Below, piece after piece: positions 47,690 through 57,476 of a DNA stretch of 64,000 nt. Under the pieces are notes generated by a model, which worked only from the letters and a program-made list of their open reading frames with translations, did not search any database and was not told where the DNA came from. A program made the translations under genes and the position numbers. The first letter of the stretch is position 1. Every line of letters starts with the position of its first letter. This DNA comes from Flavobacterium cupreum (lineage in GTDB: Bacteria > Bacteroidota > Bacteroidia > Flavobacteriales > Flavobacteriaceae): the NCBI RefSeq assembly GCF_003996965.1, contig NZ_QWDM01000004.1, positions 380,960 through 444,959 of the forward strand. Direction: 5' to 3'.

Positions 47690-47832
47690 GATTGATGATT
47701 TTTGATTGATGATTATTTCGTCAGTTCGCCCTTCGGACTTGTGTGACAGGGCAAATTTAGCGCCAAAAATTTAATTCTGAGGTAAATACTTGATTTGTTT
47801 TCACTTGGGAGCGCAAAATTCATTTTTTATTA

Positions 47833-47849
47833 AATGTTATTATAACATT
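47833..47849. promoter_or_regulatory. 17-bp palindrome upstream of phytase-linked receptor
   Basis: AATGTTAT T ATAACATT is a perfect odd palindrome. Further AACATTA/TAATGTT words lie at about 47870 and 47912 before the gene at 47956. It could be an operator; no known consensus matches. Confidence 0.35.
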
Positions 47850-47955
47850 AATCTATTTCTAATGTTGGCCAGGAATCATAACACTATGTTAATTTTTTTT
47901 AATGACTTTAGTAACATTAAGGTTCTAGTTTCGCAAAAAACAAACGAAACACACA

Positions 47956-50766
47956 ATGAAAAAAATTTATTTAGTAGCAACCTTCATGCTTTTGGCCTTT
48001 GCAGGTTATGCTCAAAAAGCGATAATATCAGGAAAGGTATTAGATGCTGATGACAAACTTCCTTTGCCCGGAGCAATGATTCAGATTGTAGGCGAAAACA
48101 AATACACGGTTTCCGATTACAATGGTCGTTTTGAATTGCTTAATATAAATGTCGGTACGTATAAGGTTTTAGTAAAATATATTGGTTATACTTCAATAAC
48201 ACATGAAATAACAGTTGAACAAGGAAAAAATAATGTACTTGACTTTGTCCTTAAAGCGTCAGGAACTGAATTGAATGAAGTGATTGTCGGAGACATCTTA
48301 AAAGGTCAGGCTAAAGCCTTAAACCAGCAAAAAAACAATAAAAATATCGGAAACGTAATTTCTTCTGATCAGGTAGGCCGTTTTCCTGATGTCAATGTGG
48401 GAGACGCCTTAAAACGTGTTCCGGGAATCACGATGCAAAATGATCAGGGTGAAGCGCGTAATATCATCATAAGAGGTTTAGCGCCTTCTCTGAACTCCGT
48501 TACCTTAAATGGCGACAGAATTCCATCTGCTGAAGGAGACAACAGAAATGTACAAATGGATTTAATTCCGTCTGATATGATTTCAACTATTGAGGTGAAC
48601 AAAACACTGACTTCAGATATGGATGCAGATGCTATCGGGGGTTCTGTAAATTTAATTACCAGAGCCACTCCGAACGGCGAAAGAATTTCTGCAACTCTTG
48701 CCGGAGGTTATTTACCAATACGCGAAAATGCAAGCTACACCGCAGGTTTGGTCTATGGAAACCGTTTTTTTGACAACAAATTAGGGGCTGTTTTCAGCGG
48801 ATCTTATAATAATGTTGATTACGGTTCAGACAATATCGAAAACGAATGGGTAAAAGATGAATTTGGAAATGAATATTTACAAGCTTCAGAAGTTAGAAAA
48901 TACGATGTACAGCGTATTCGCCGCAGCGGATCTGTTGCTTTAGATTATAAATTTGACGAAAATAACACCATTTTTGCCAATGCTATTTATAACTGGAGAG
49001 ATGACCGGGAAAATCGTTTCAGAACAACTTACGATGATATCGAACCGATTTACAATGGCGAAACCATTACCGGCTTTGAAGGTCGTGTAAAACGCCAGAC
49101 AAAAGGCGGAGTTGACAACAGCAGAAACAAAAACAGAAGATTAGAAGATCAGCGTGTACAGAATTACTCTATTCGCGGAGAGCATTTAATCAACTCGAAA
49201 TTAGATCTGGACTGGTCGGCAAATTATGCCAAAGCGAGAGAATACCGTCCGGGTGAACGTTATATCGAATACCGTCAGAAAGGTTTGGAAATCAACGAAA
49301 ACTTATCTGATTTAAGATTTCCGTTATTAACTACAACCGGAGAATCTGTCGAGGATTTCGAATTCGATTCCGTAACAGAAAATACAGATGATACGAGCGA
49401 AAGTGAATTTGGAGCCAAAGTAAACATCCGTTTTCCGTTTACTATTATTCCGGCTCAGAAAGGAAGGCTTAGAACAGGGCTTAGACTTCGTTTAAAAGAA
49501 AAAAAAAGAGATAATATTTTCTTTTCATATGAACCAACAGGTGATGGAATGGAATTGTTGTCAGAAATTCCAACAAGTTATTTTGATGGTAAAAACTTTA
49601 ATCCGGGCAGCAAATATGTTCCGGGAACCTTTGCTTCTGCCAGTTTCTTAGGAAGTCTTGATTTGAATAACGCAACTTTATTTGATAAAGAAGCTGATGC
49701 TGCCGAATATTTGGCGGTAAACTATACTGCCAAAGAAAACATTTATGCGGCGTATGTAAGATGGGATCAGGATTTTAATGACAAACTATCAATGGTACTG
49801 GGTTTCCGTGTGGAAAACACGCATATCGACTACACCGGAAATCGTGTCTTAGACGAAGAAGAATTAGAAAGTAAAATCAATACGACCAATTCGTATACCA
49901 ATGTATTACCAAGCATCTCGTTCCAATATAATGCTACGAAAGATTTAGTTTTAAGAGCGGCTGCTACAACCGCTTTGGCAAGACCAAACTATTACGCTTT
50001 GGCTCCTTATGTTAACAATATTGCTGCCGATAAAGAAATTACAGCCGGAAATCCGGACCTTGATGTAACCTATTCCTATAACTATGATTTCATGGCAGAA
50101 AATTATTTCAAATCTGTCGGATTAATTTCAGGAGGTGTTTTCTACAAAAAATTAAACGATTTCATCTACAACTACAGCGACAACCAATATACGGATGCAA
50201 AATTTGCCAATGATTTTCCAAATCAGGCCAATCCAATTCCGGTGGGAGAAAACTGGTCATTTGTACAATCCAGAAACGGGGATACTGTTGACGTGTATGG
50301 TTTTGAAGTCGCATTTCAGCGTCAGTTAGATTTCCTTCCGGGAAAATTCCTGAAAGGTTTTGGAATCTACCTGAACTATACTTATACCAAATCTAAAGCG
50401 AAAGGAATCGCCGATGAAGACGGAAACGAAAGAAACAACATCAGCCTTCCGGGTACCACTCCTCACATGTTCAACGGATCGTTATCATGGGAAAACAAAA
50501 GATTTTCTGCCAGAGTTTCAACCAATTTTACTTCTGATTATTTAGATGAATTAGGCTCCGAATCTTACAAAGACAGCTATTATGACAAACAGCTTTTTGT
50601 TGATGCCAATGCTTCTTTCAAAATCACACCGAAATTGCGTCTTTTTGCAGAAGCCAATAATTTAACCAACCAACCGTTGCGCTACTATCAGGGTGTAGAG
50701 GCGCATACCAAACAAGCAGAATACTATCAGGCCAGATATAATTTTGGATTGAAATTCGACTTGTAA
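47956..50766 (+). CDS. TonB-dependent outer-membrane receptor
   Basis: A 936-aa protein: signal peptide (MKKIYLVATFMLLAFAGYAQ), carboxypeptidase-regulatory-like domain (about 22-100, SGKVLDADDKLPLPGAMIQI), plug with GDALKRVPGITMQNDQGEA and IIIRGLAPSLNSVTLNGDR, and a beta-barrel ending in YNFGLKFDL. It is not of the SusC type and no SusD follows. The next gene is a phytase lipoprotein, so the pair may take up phosphorylated inositols or a complex that contains them; that is inference from adjacency. Confidence 0.93.
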   Translation: MKKIYLVATFMLLAFAGYAQKAIISGKVLDADDKLPLPGAMIQIVGENKYTVSDYNGRFELLNINVGTYKVLVKYIGYTSITHEITVEQGKNNVLDFVLKASGTELNEVIVGDILKGQAKALNQQKNNKNIGNVISSDQVGRFPDVNVGDALKRVPGITMQNDQGEARNIIIRGLAPSLNSVTLNGDRIPSAEGDNRNVQMDLIPSDMISTIEVNKTLTSDMDADAIGGSVNLITRATPNGERISATLAGGYLPIRENASYTAGLVYGNRFFDNKLGAVFSGSYNNVDYGSDNIENEWVKDEFGNEYLQASEVRKYDVQRIRRSGSVALDYKFDENNTIFANAIYNWRDDRENRFRTTYDDIEPIYNGETITGFEGRVKRQTKGGVDNSRNKNRRLEDQRVQNYSIRGEHLINSKLDLDWSANYAKAREYRPGERYIEYRQKGLEINENLSDLRFPLLTTTGESVEDFEFDSVTENTDDTSESEFGAKVNIRFPFTIIPAQKGRLRTGLRLRLKEKKRDNIFFSYEPTGDGMELLSEIPTSYFDGKNFNPGSKYVPGTFASASFLGSLDLNNATLFDKEADAAEYLAVNYTAKENIYAAYVRWDQDFNDKLSMVLGFRVENTHIDYTGNRVLDEEELESKINTTNSYTNVLPSISFQYNATKDLVLRAAATTALARPNYYALAPYVNNIAADKEITAGNPDLDVTYSYNYDFMAENYFKSVGLISGGVFYKKLNDFIYNYSDNQYTDAKFANDFPNQANPIPVGENWSFVQSRNGDTVDVYGFEVAFQRQLDFLPGKFLKGFGIYLNYTYTKSKAKGIADEDGNERNNISLPGTTPHMFNGSLSWENKRFSARVSTNFTSDYLDELGSESYKDSYYDKQLFVDANASFKITPKLRLFAEANNLTNQPLRYYQGVEAHTKQAEYYQARYNFGLKFDL

Positions 50767-50831
50767 TAATCAATTTATATAATTCTTACATTAGACAGGG
50801 CTTAACCGCTCTGTCTAATTGCATTAAAATA

Positions 50832-51893
50832 ATGAACCAAATGAAAAATAAATCAATACTGTCATTTTTACTTTTAGGTGTTTTATTCGTTTCCTGTAAA
50901 GAAGACAAATTAGCTCCAATTGCTAAAAATGCCGTAAAACCAACAGCCGTTACAGCAGTTTTACCTCACGACACAGATGATCCCTCTATCTGGATTCACC
51001 CGACAGATCCTTCAAAAAGTATAATTATAGGGACTGACAAAGACACTGATGGTGGTTTGTACGCTTTTGACCTGAACGGGAAAATTCTAAAAAAATCAAT
51101 TGCGTTAAAAAGACCTAACAATGTTGATATTGCTTACGGCTTAGTAATTGACGGAAAAAAAACAGATATTGCCGTTACTACAGAACGTGAAAGCAACAAA
51201 ATCAGAATTTTCAGCCTGCCGGATTTAGAACCCATTGACAATGGCGGAATTCCTGTTTTTGAAGGTGAAGCATTACGCGACCCAATGGGAATTGCACTAT
51301 ATACACGACCAAATGATAAAAAGATTTTTGCTATTGTAGGCAGAAAATCAGGGCCTTCAGGAAGTTATTTATGGCAATACGAACTTTCCGGTACCGGAAA
51401 AGCAGCAACTGCAAAAGTGGTTCGGAAATTTGGAGCCTATAGCGGAAAAAAAGAAATCGAAGCCATTGCGGTTGATAACGAATTGGGAACCGTTTTATAT
51501 TGTGACGAACAATTCGGAATCAGAAAATACAAAGCTGATCCGGCTTTAAACGATAATAAAGAACTGGCACTTTTTGGAAAAACAGGTTTCAAAGCCGATA
51601 ATGAAGGAATCGCGATTTACAAAAAGACCGATTCTACAGGTTATATTTTAGTATCGAACCAACAAGCCAATACTTTTATGGTGTATCCGAGAGAAGGGGC
51701 AAAAGGGAATCCGGACAATTATCCGTTACTGGCAGAAATCCCAACATCCACAATCGAATGTGACGGAGCGGATGTTACCAGCCTTAATTTAGGCGGGAAA
51801 TATAAAAACGGCCTTTTCGTAGCCATGAGCAACGGAATGGTTTTTCAGTATTACGCCTGGGATTTAATTCAGGCACGTATCGATAAGGAGTAG
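50832..51893 (+). CDS. beta-propeller phytase lipoprotein
   Basis: A 353-aa lipoprotein (signal ends LLGVLFVSC). After the Cys come propeller-type segments with the phytase family hallmarks: HDTDDPSIWIHPTDPSKSII, GTDKDTDGGLYAFDLNGK, RPNNVDIAYG, EIEAIAVDNELGTVLYCDEQ and DNEGIAIYK. Beta-propeller phytases use calcium to release phosphate from phytate. Two start codons fit (50832 and 50841). The protein is probably on the outer membrane or in the periplasm beside its receptor partner 65 bases upstream. Confidence 0.92.
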   Translation: MNQMKNKSILSFLLLGVLFVSCKEDKLAPIAKNAVKPTAVTAVLPHDTDDPSIWIHPTDPSKSIIIGTDKDTDGGLYAFDLNGKILKKSIALKRPNNVDIAYGLVIDGKKTDIAVTTERESNKIRIFSLPDLEPIDNGGIPVFEGEALRDPMGIALYTRPNDKKIFAIVGRKSGPSGSYLWQYELSGTGKAATAKVVRKFGAYSGKKEIEAIAVDNELGTVLYCDEQFGIRKYKADPALNDNKELALFGKTGFKADNEGIAIYKKTDSTGYILVSNQQANTFMVYPREGAKGNPDNYPLLAEIPTSTIECDGADVTSLNLGGKYKNGLFVAMSNGMVFQYYAWDLIQARIDKE

Positions 51894-51897
51894 TTTT

Positions 51898-52100
51898 TAG
51901 TCGCAGAGTTCAGTCGCAGTCGCGGTATTCAGTTTTCAGTTTCTTACCGGGGACTGAAAACTGAGACTGAAAACCCAAAATCTGTCAGGCTGAGCGAAGT
52001 CGAAGCCCCGCAACGAAAGCCCTTCGACTTCGCTCACGTTGACACCGAAAACCGAAAACTGAGACTGCGACTGCGACTGAAGACTTAGACTGAGACCGAG
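51898..52100. repeat. nested inverted repeats (CAGTCGCAGTCGC, CTGAGACTGAAAAC and TCGACTTCGCTCG families)
   Basis: Outer arms share TTCAGTCGCAGTCGC with its complement near 52065-52079. Inner arms carry CAGTTTTCAGT / ACTGAAAACTGAGACTGAAAAC. In the centre GTCAGGCTGAGCGAAGTCGAAG (51984-52005) faces CTTCGACTTCGCTCACGTTGAC (52022-52043). It fills the gap between the phytase stop and the pckA terminator. Confidence 0.85.
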
Positions 52101-52105
52101 ACAAA

Positions 52106-52136
52106 AAAAAAGCTGTTCATAACGAACAGCTTTTTC
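52106..52136. terminator. terminator between phytase and pckA
   Basis: AAAAAGCTGTTC / GAACAGCTTTTT hairpin with 5-nt loop and A/T runs, usable in both directions (convergent genes). Confidence 0.88.
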
Positions 52137-52157
52137 AAGTTTGAATTAGTAATTTCC

Positions 52158-53762
52158 TTATTCTGTAATCGGTGCGCCGGCCAAAATTTCGGCATTGGCA
52201 AACTCTTCAAATTTGGCAAAATTAGCTTTGAATTTCTGAGCCAGTTCAATTGCTTTTTTGTCGTATAAATCTTTGTCTTCCCAGGTGTTTCTAGGGTTTA
52301 AAATCTCGCTTGGAACATTCGGGCAACTTTGTGGTTTTGCGATTCCAAAAACCTTGTGGTTTTTAAATTCTACATTGTCCAGTTCACCGTTTAGGGCTGC
52401 AGTAATCATCGCACGGGTATATTTCAGCTTCATACGTGTTCCGGTTCCGTAAGCACCACCAGTCCAGCCCGTATTAATCAACCATACTTTTACATCTGCA
52501 TCTTTCATCTTTTTAGTCAGCATTTCTGCATAACGCGTTGGGTGCAAAGGCATGAATGGTGCTCCAAAACAAGCGGAGAAATTAGGTTGTGGTTCTGTAA
52601 CTCCTGCTTCAGTCCCTGCAACTTTAGCCGTATATCCTGAAATAAAATGGTAAGCGGCCTGACCAGGAGTCAGTTTTGAGATTGGAGGCAAAATTCCGAA
52701 AGAATCTGCCGTTAGGAAAAATATATTTTTAGGGTTATGTCCTATAGACCCCGGCTGAATATTGTCGATATGTGTGATTGGGTAACTAACACGTGTATTT
52801 TGAGTGATCGAAACATCATCGTAATCCACTTCGTTTGTTCCTGCTTTGAAAACCACATTTTCTAAAAGTGCTCCTTTTTTGATCGCTCTGAAAATGTCCG
52901 GCTCGTTTTCTTCCGTTAAATTAATCACTTTAGCATAACAGCCACCTTCAAAATTGAAAACGGTATTTTCAGCAGTCCATCCGTGTTCATCATCACCAAT
53001 TAATTTACGGGCAGGATCTGCTGATAAAGTTGTTTTTCCTGTACCTGATAATCCGAAGAAAATGGCAGTATCTCCTGCTTCACCCACATTGGCGCTGCAG
53101 TGCATTGGTAATGTATTTTTGAAAACCGGTAAAATAAAATTCAAGGCAGAAAAAATTCCTTTTTTCATTTCTCCTGTATATCCTGTTCCACCGATAAGGG
53201 CAATTTTTTTGGTAAAATCCAGAATCGCAAAATTAGACTGACGTGTTCCGTCTACAGCAGGATCTGCCATAAAACTTGGTGCACAAATTACCGTCCATTC
53301 CGGAGTAAAGTTAGCTAATTCTGAGTCTTCAGGTCTTAAAAACATATTGTAACAAAACAAATTAGACCATGCCGTTTCAGTTACTACACGAACATTTAAT
53401 CTGTAATTGGCATCAGAACAAACGTAAGAGTCTCTGACAAATACTTCTTTATGAGATAAAAACTGAGTTACTTTATTGTATAACTTTTCAAAAGCTTCCG
53501 GTGAAAACGGGATGTTTACATTTCCCCACCAAACTTTATCTTCTGTAATGCTGTCCTTTACAATAAAACGATCCTGTGGAGAACGTCCTGTAAATTCGCC
53601 CGTATTAATTGCCAATGCCCCCGTAGAGTTCTCCACACCCTGGCCTGCCTGCAAAGTAATCGCATGCAATTCATCTGCTGATAATTGATAGCGAACTGTT
53701 GCATTTTCAATTCCCAGTTCTTTTAACGAAATCGATTGCGTGAAAAGTGTGTTAGTGTCCAT
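52158..53762 (-). CDS. pckA: phosphoenolpyruvate carboxykinase (ATP)
   Basis: A 534-aa cytosolic enzyme of gluconeogenesis converting oxaloacetate and ATP to phosphoenolpyruvate. Kinase-1a P-loop GLSGTGKTT, metal-binding GDDEHGW, RSPQDRF near the start and the adenine-binding NTRVSYPI all match the ATP-dependent family. A lone TATGTTTG -7 box (53800-53807, this strand) lies 38 bases ahead of the start, without a good -33. A terminator follows. Confidence 0.96.
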   Translation of the reverse strand: MDTNTLFTQSISLKELGIENATVRYQLSADELHAITLQAGQGVENSTGALAINTGEFTGRSPQDRFIVKDSITEDKVWWGNVNIPFSPEAFEKLYNKVTQFLSHKEVFVRDSYVCSDANYRLNVRVVTETAWSNLFCYNMFLRPEDSELANFTPEWTVICAPSFMADPAVDGTRQSNFAILDFTKKIALIGGTGYTGEMKKGIFSALNFILPVFKNTLPMHCSANVGEAGDTAIFFGLSGTGKTTLSADPARKLIGDDEHGWTAENTVFNFEGGCYAKVINLTEENEPDIFRAIKKGALLENVVFKAGTNEVDYDDVSITQNTRVSYPITHIDNIQPGSIGHNPKNIFFLTADSFGILPPISKLTPGQAAYHFISGYTAKVAGTEAGVTEPQPNFSACFGAPFMPLHPTRYAEMLTKKMKDADVKVWLINTGWTGGAYGTGTRMKLKYTRAMITAALNGELDNVEFKNHKVFGIAKPQSCPNVPSEILNPRNTWEDKDLYDKKAIELAQKFKANFAKFEEFANAEILAGAPITE

Positions 53763-53965
53763 AAATTTTGTTGTTGTGTGTGTTTCTTTTTTTAGTGAAC
53801 AAACATAATTACTTTGATTCTAAGCTTTTATACTCAAAACATGAATTGTTATATTTTTTATCAATACCGATAAAAACCAATAAAAACTCACATAAGCAAT
53901 CTTATATGTTATTTATGAGACAAAATTAAAGATTAATTTTTAGATAGAATTTTTTATTCGGGATT

Positions 53966-54352
53966 TTATGATTTTTTCCTCAAAATAGTAGCAAATAACA
54001 CCAACCATGCAAGAATTAATAAAAATCCTCCTAAAGGTGTTGCGAATACGATAATTTTTGAGTCGAAAACGGTATACTCTTTTGTCACTAATAAATAGAT
54101 AGATCCGCTAAACAGCACCACACCCGCCACTGCCAGATTATAGATGGTCTTTAAGGTTTTTTCAGCAATATCTTTTCGGGTCGATAGAAAAAACAGAAAA
54201 AAAGCGTGGTACATCTGATAACGAACGCCAACTTCAAAAGTATTTAATTGTTCCACCGATAGCCATTTTTTAAGAAGATGGGCTCCGAAAGCTCCCAAAA
54301 TAATCGCCAACATCCCGATAAATGCACCTGTCAAAACAATTTTTCTTTTCAT
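53966..54352 (-). CDS. DUF423-family small membrane protein
   Basis: A 128-aa protein with four hydrophobic helices and the family motifs IILGAFGAHLLKK, VGVRYQMYHAFFLF and FSGSIYLL. The open frame continues 47 codons upstream of the ATG at 54352 but that part is basic and unlike the family. Function unknown. Divergent from the saccharopine-dehydrogenase-like gene. Confidence 0.87.
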   Translation of the reverse strand: MKRKIVLTGAFIGMLAIILGAFGAHLLKKWLSVEQLNTFEVGVRYQMYHAFFLFFLSTRKDIAEKTLKTIYNLAVAGVVLFSGSIYLLVTKEYTVFDSKIIVFATPLGGFLLILAWLVLFATILRKKS

Positions 54353-54498
54353 GTTTTCTATGTTTTTCAATATTTCAAACAAAAATACTTCAAACCATTT
54401 AAAAAACTTTTCTCTTTTCGAAAATCTTTTGCAGTAAAGGGAATTTGTTCGTTTTATTCTTAAAATTAAAAATAAATGATTTTTTTTGAACAATCCGA

Positions 54499-54529
54499 TT
54501 GTTATATTTATAACATTTTAATATATTTG
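54499..54529 (+). promoter_or_regulatory. promoter of saccharopine-dehydrogenase-like gene
   Basis: TTG (54499-54501), a 20-base spacer, TATATTTG (54522-54529), then the ATG 17 bases later. Predicted leader about 10 bases. A GTTATAnnTATAAC-like dyad lies just before the -7 box. Confidence 0.75.
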
Positions 54530-54546
54530 TGTTATAAATATAAAAC

Positions 54547-55911
54547 ATGAGAAGCATTTTAATTATTGGAGCCGGTCGTTCTGCCTCTTCGCTGATCCGT
54601 TATTTACTTTCCAAGTCAGAGAGTGAAAATCTACATCTTGTTGTAGCCGACTTATCGTTAGCCCTCGCAGAAAAAAAAACGCAGCAACATCCGAATGCCA
54701 CTCCAATAGCTTTAGACATATTTAATATTACCGAAAGAAAAGAAGCCATAGAAAAAGCGTCTATTGTAATATCGATGCTTCCCGCACATTTGCATATTGA
54801 GATTGCCAAAGACTGTATTCAATTCGGGAAACACCTTGTCACCGCTTCTTATATAAGTGATGCGATGCAGGCATTAAATGAGGAAGCAAAAGAAAACAAC
54901 CTGATCTTCATGAACGAAATTGGTCTTGACCCCGGAATAGACCATATGAGCGCCATGAAAGTCATTGATGAAATCAGGGCAAAAGGCGGAAAAATGCTGC
55001 TTTTTGAATCTTTTTGCGGCGGACTAGTCGCTCCTGAATGCGACAATAATTTATGGAATTATAAATTTACCTGGGCACCCCGAAACGTAGTTTTAGCAGG
55101 ACAAGGCGGTGCCGCAAAGTTTGTTCAGGAAGGTACTTATAAATACATTCCGTATTGCAATTTATTCCGAAGAACTGAATTCCTTGAGGTGGAAGGTTAC
55201 GGAAAATTTGAAGCGTACTCTAATCGGGATTCGTTAAAATACCGCTCTATTTACGGATTAGACGATATCCTGACGTTGTACAGGGGAACCATCAGAAGAG
55301 TGGGTTATTCGAAAGCCTGGAATATGTTTGTGCAGCTTGGAATGACGGATGACAGTTATATTATGGAAGATTCCGAAAACATGAGCTATCGCCAGTTTGT
55401 GAATTCTTTTTTACCGTATCATCCAACTGATTCTGTTGAAATCAAGACCCGATTAATCTTAAAAATTGATCAGGACGATATTATGTGGGACAAACTTCTG
55501 GAACTGGATTTGTTCAATCCGCATAAAAAAGTGAATTTATCAAATGCCACTCCGGCCCAAATCTTAGAAAAAATACTTTCCGACAGCTGGACATTAGAGC
55601 CAGACGATAAAGATATGATTGTCATGTACCACAAATTCGGATACGAAATAAACGACGAGAAAAAGCAAATCGATTCTAAAATGGTTTGCATCGGAGACGA
55701 TCAGACCTATACCGCGATGGCAAAAACAGTCGGATTACCGGTTGCCATGGCTACTTTATTGATTTTGAATGGAAAAATCACAACCCCTGGCGTTCAGCTT
55801 CCGATAAACAAAGAAGTGTATCTGCCTATTTTAAAAGAATTAGAAGAGTATGGTGTTGTTTTCAACGAACAGACCATGCCTTACTTTGGCTATAATCCGG
55901 ACTTGTTTTAG
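54547..55911 (+). CDS. saccharopine dehydrogenase-like protein
   Basis: A 454-aa soluble oxidoreductase with a Rossmann start (ILIIGAGRSASSLIRYLL), the family's NEIGLDPGIDHMSAM in the middle and SFCGGLVAPECDNN. This C-terminal type matches saccharopine reductase/dehydrogenase (glutamate-forming or related) of lysine metabolism. The exact reaction is not settled; saccharopine dehydrogenase-like proteins also act in polyamine pathways. Start fixed by the promoter with a very short leader. A perfect palindromic terminator follows. Confidence 0.87.
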   Translation: MRSILIIGAGRSASSLIRYLLSKSESENLHLVVADLSLALAEKKTQQHPNATPIALDIFNITERKEAIEKASIVISMLPAHLHIEIAKDCIQFGKHLVTASYISDAMQALNEEAKENNLIFMNEIGLDPGIDHMSAMKVIDEIRAKGGKMLLFESFCGGLVAPECDNNLWNYKFTWAPRNVVLAGQGGAAKFVQEGTYKYIPYCNLFRRTEFLEVEGYGKFEAYSNRDSLKYRSIYGLDDILTLYRGTIRRVGYSKAWNMFVQLGMTDDSYIMEDSENMSYRQFVNSFLPYHPTDSVEIKTRLILKIDQDDIMWDKLLELDLFNPHKKVNLSNATPAQILEKILSDSWTLEPDDKDMIVMYHKFGYEINDEKKQIDSKMVCIGDDQTYTAMAKTVGLPVAMATLLILNGKITTPGVQLPINKEVYLPILKELEEYGVVFNEQTMPYFGYNPDLF

Positions 55912-55959
55912 TCCTGATTTATTTATTTTTTTTGAGAATTTTTTTTAGTTTTTAATTTT

Positions 55960-55994
55960 ATCCGCTTCTAAAATTTTAGAAGCGGATTTTTTTA
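55960..55994. terminator. terminator between convergent genes
   Basis: ATCCGCTTCTAAAA / TTTTAGAAGCGGAT is a perfect 14-bp palindromic stem (55960-55987) with A/T runs, serving both sides. Confidence 0.9.
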
Positions 55995-56000
55995 TTATTC

Positions 56001-57476
56001 CTACTGAGCCTGAATTGTGATAGGCAAACTGTACATCGTAGCCACCGGCTCTCCGTTAACTTTCCCCGGCAGCCAGTTCGGACATAACTTAAGCACTCTG
56101 ATAGCTTCGTCACCTGTTCCGTAGCCAATATCTCTTAATAATTTGAAATCAGACAACGCTCCGTCTTTTTCTACAATAAAAGTGACATACACTCTTCCCT
56201 TTAACTTGACATCTGCCGGTGTCACAGGCATTTTATAATTCTGACCAATGAACTTATAAAACAGTTCAATTCCCCCCGGATAACTAGGATTTTCAGTTAA
56301 ATCAGTTGTTTTATAAATACTACCTTCCTCTTTTTTTACTTTTTGATTTTTCGGGTCATACAAATCAATTTCTACAGATTCGGGACCTCCTTTTTCAAGT
56401 TTGGTATCAATTTCTTCTTTCGTTGCCGGAAATTTTACTCCCTCCAATAAATTTGGCACTACTTTCTTTTCAGCCGGGCTAAGGTCTTTATATTTTTTCT
56501 CGGTCACTACAATTCCTTTGTCATCTTTTATTTTAAAAGTGGTTCTATCGTAGTACGCATCCATAATACTTGCCTTTTTAGCAGTTTCTTTAGTAGTAGC
56601 ATTTGATTTTATTTTTGTTTCCTGCGCTACCGTTTTAGTACATAAGAAATAAACCAGTCCGGTTAATAATGGTAAAAGAATTGTCTTTTTAAAAAATCCC
56701 CTTGACGCAGAGGTTGTGGTTGTCATCATAATTAATCTTTTTTTAGTTACAGAATAGTTCAAATTACTGGCCAGGTAATAGATCGGATTATGATTCGCTT
56801 TTGCCAATAATAAATTCTGGTAAAACGAAACATTGTTATGTGATTTTACAACTTTTTCATCTGCAAGGAATTCGTGATTGAGTTGTATTGCTTTTTTATA
56901 AAAAATAAAAATTGGATGGAACCAAAAAACAGTTTTAATTATTTCTATTAATAAGACATCAAGAGAATGCTTCTGATTAACGTGAATGAGCTCATGCGTA
57001 AATAATTCGGTTTCAATTTTATTGTTTTGAAACTCTTCTTCATTTATGAAAATAGTATTGAGAAATGTATACGGCAGCGTTTGTTCCTTCAGTAAAACCA
57101 AGGTTGCCTTTTGGTGCTTTAGTGTAACACCGGATTTTGTTTTTTTAATCAGTTTATATAAATTGTTTACAAATCTGAAAAATAAAACTGTCGTTACTAT
57201 TCCGTATAAAAACCAGCCAAGAATAACATAAATTGAAGTTTTCTCCGCTACTATATTGGCGGTAATTTTTCCCGGAAGCACAACATTTGTATTTGCGACA
57301 TCCGCCACTTCTTTTATAATTTCGATCGTAACAAAGGGAAGTACAAACGAAATTACAAGACTTCCAAGCAGGAAAAACCTATTGAATTGATGAAATTTTT
57401 CCTTTTCTAAAAGCAAATAGTAAGTACCCAGAAGCACACACAATGCAATCGTCGATTTGATAAGAAAGTCTGTCAT
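56001..57476 (-). CDS. M56-family (BlaR1-like) membrane metallopeptidase with TonB-like C-terminus
   Basis: A 491-aa protein. About four membrane helices, then zinc motif HELIH (in ELFTHELIHVNQKH) and FLADE (HEFLADEKVV), the M56 signature. A periplasmic region follows, ending in a TonB C-terminal-like domain (KGRVYVTFIVEKDGALSDFKLL, NWLPGKVNGEPVATMYSLPI). The protein likely senses an outside signal and cleaves the cognate BlaI repressor. Its ATGA overlaps the BlaI-type gene by 4 bases. It lacks a penicillin-binding sensor domain, so the inducer need not be a beta-lactam. Confidence 0.9.
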   Translation of the reverse strand: MTDFLIKSTIALCVLLGTYYLLLEKEKFHQFNRFFLLGSLVISFVLPFVTIEIIKEVADVANTNVVLPGKITANIVAEKTSIYVILGWFLYGIVTTVLFFRFVNNLYKLIKKTKSGVTLKHQKATLVLLKEQTLPYTFLNTIFINEEEFQNNKIETELFTHELIHVNQKHSLDVLLIEIIKTVFWFHPIFIFYKKAIQLNHEFLADEKVVKSHNNVSFYQNLLLAKANHNPIYYLASNLNYSVTKKRLIMMTTTTSASRGFFKKTILLPLLTGLVYFLCTKTVAQETKIKSNATTKETAKKASIMDAYYDRTTFKIKDDKGIVVTEKKYKDLSPAEKKVVPNLLEGVKFPATKEEIDTKLEKGGPESVEIDLYDPKNQKVKKEEGSIYKTTDLTENPSYPGGIELFYKFIGQNYKMPVTPADVKLKGRVYVTFIVEKDGALSDFKLLRDIGYGTGDEAIRVLKLCPNWLPGKVNGEPVATMYSLPITIQAQ

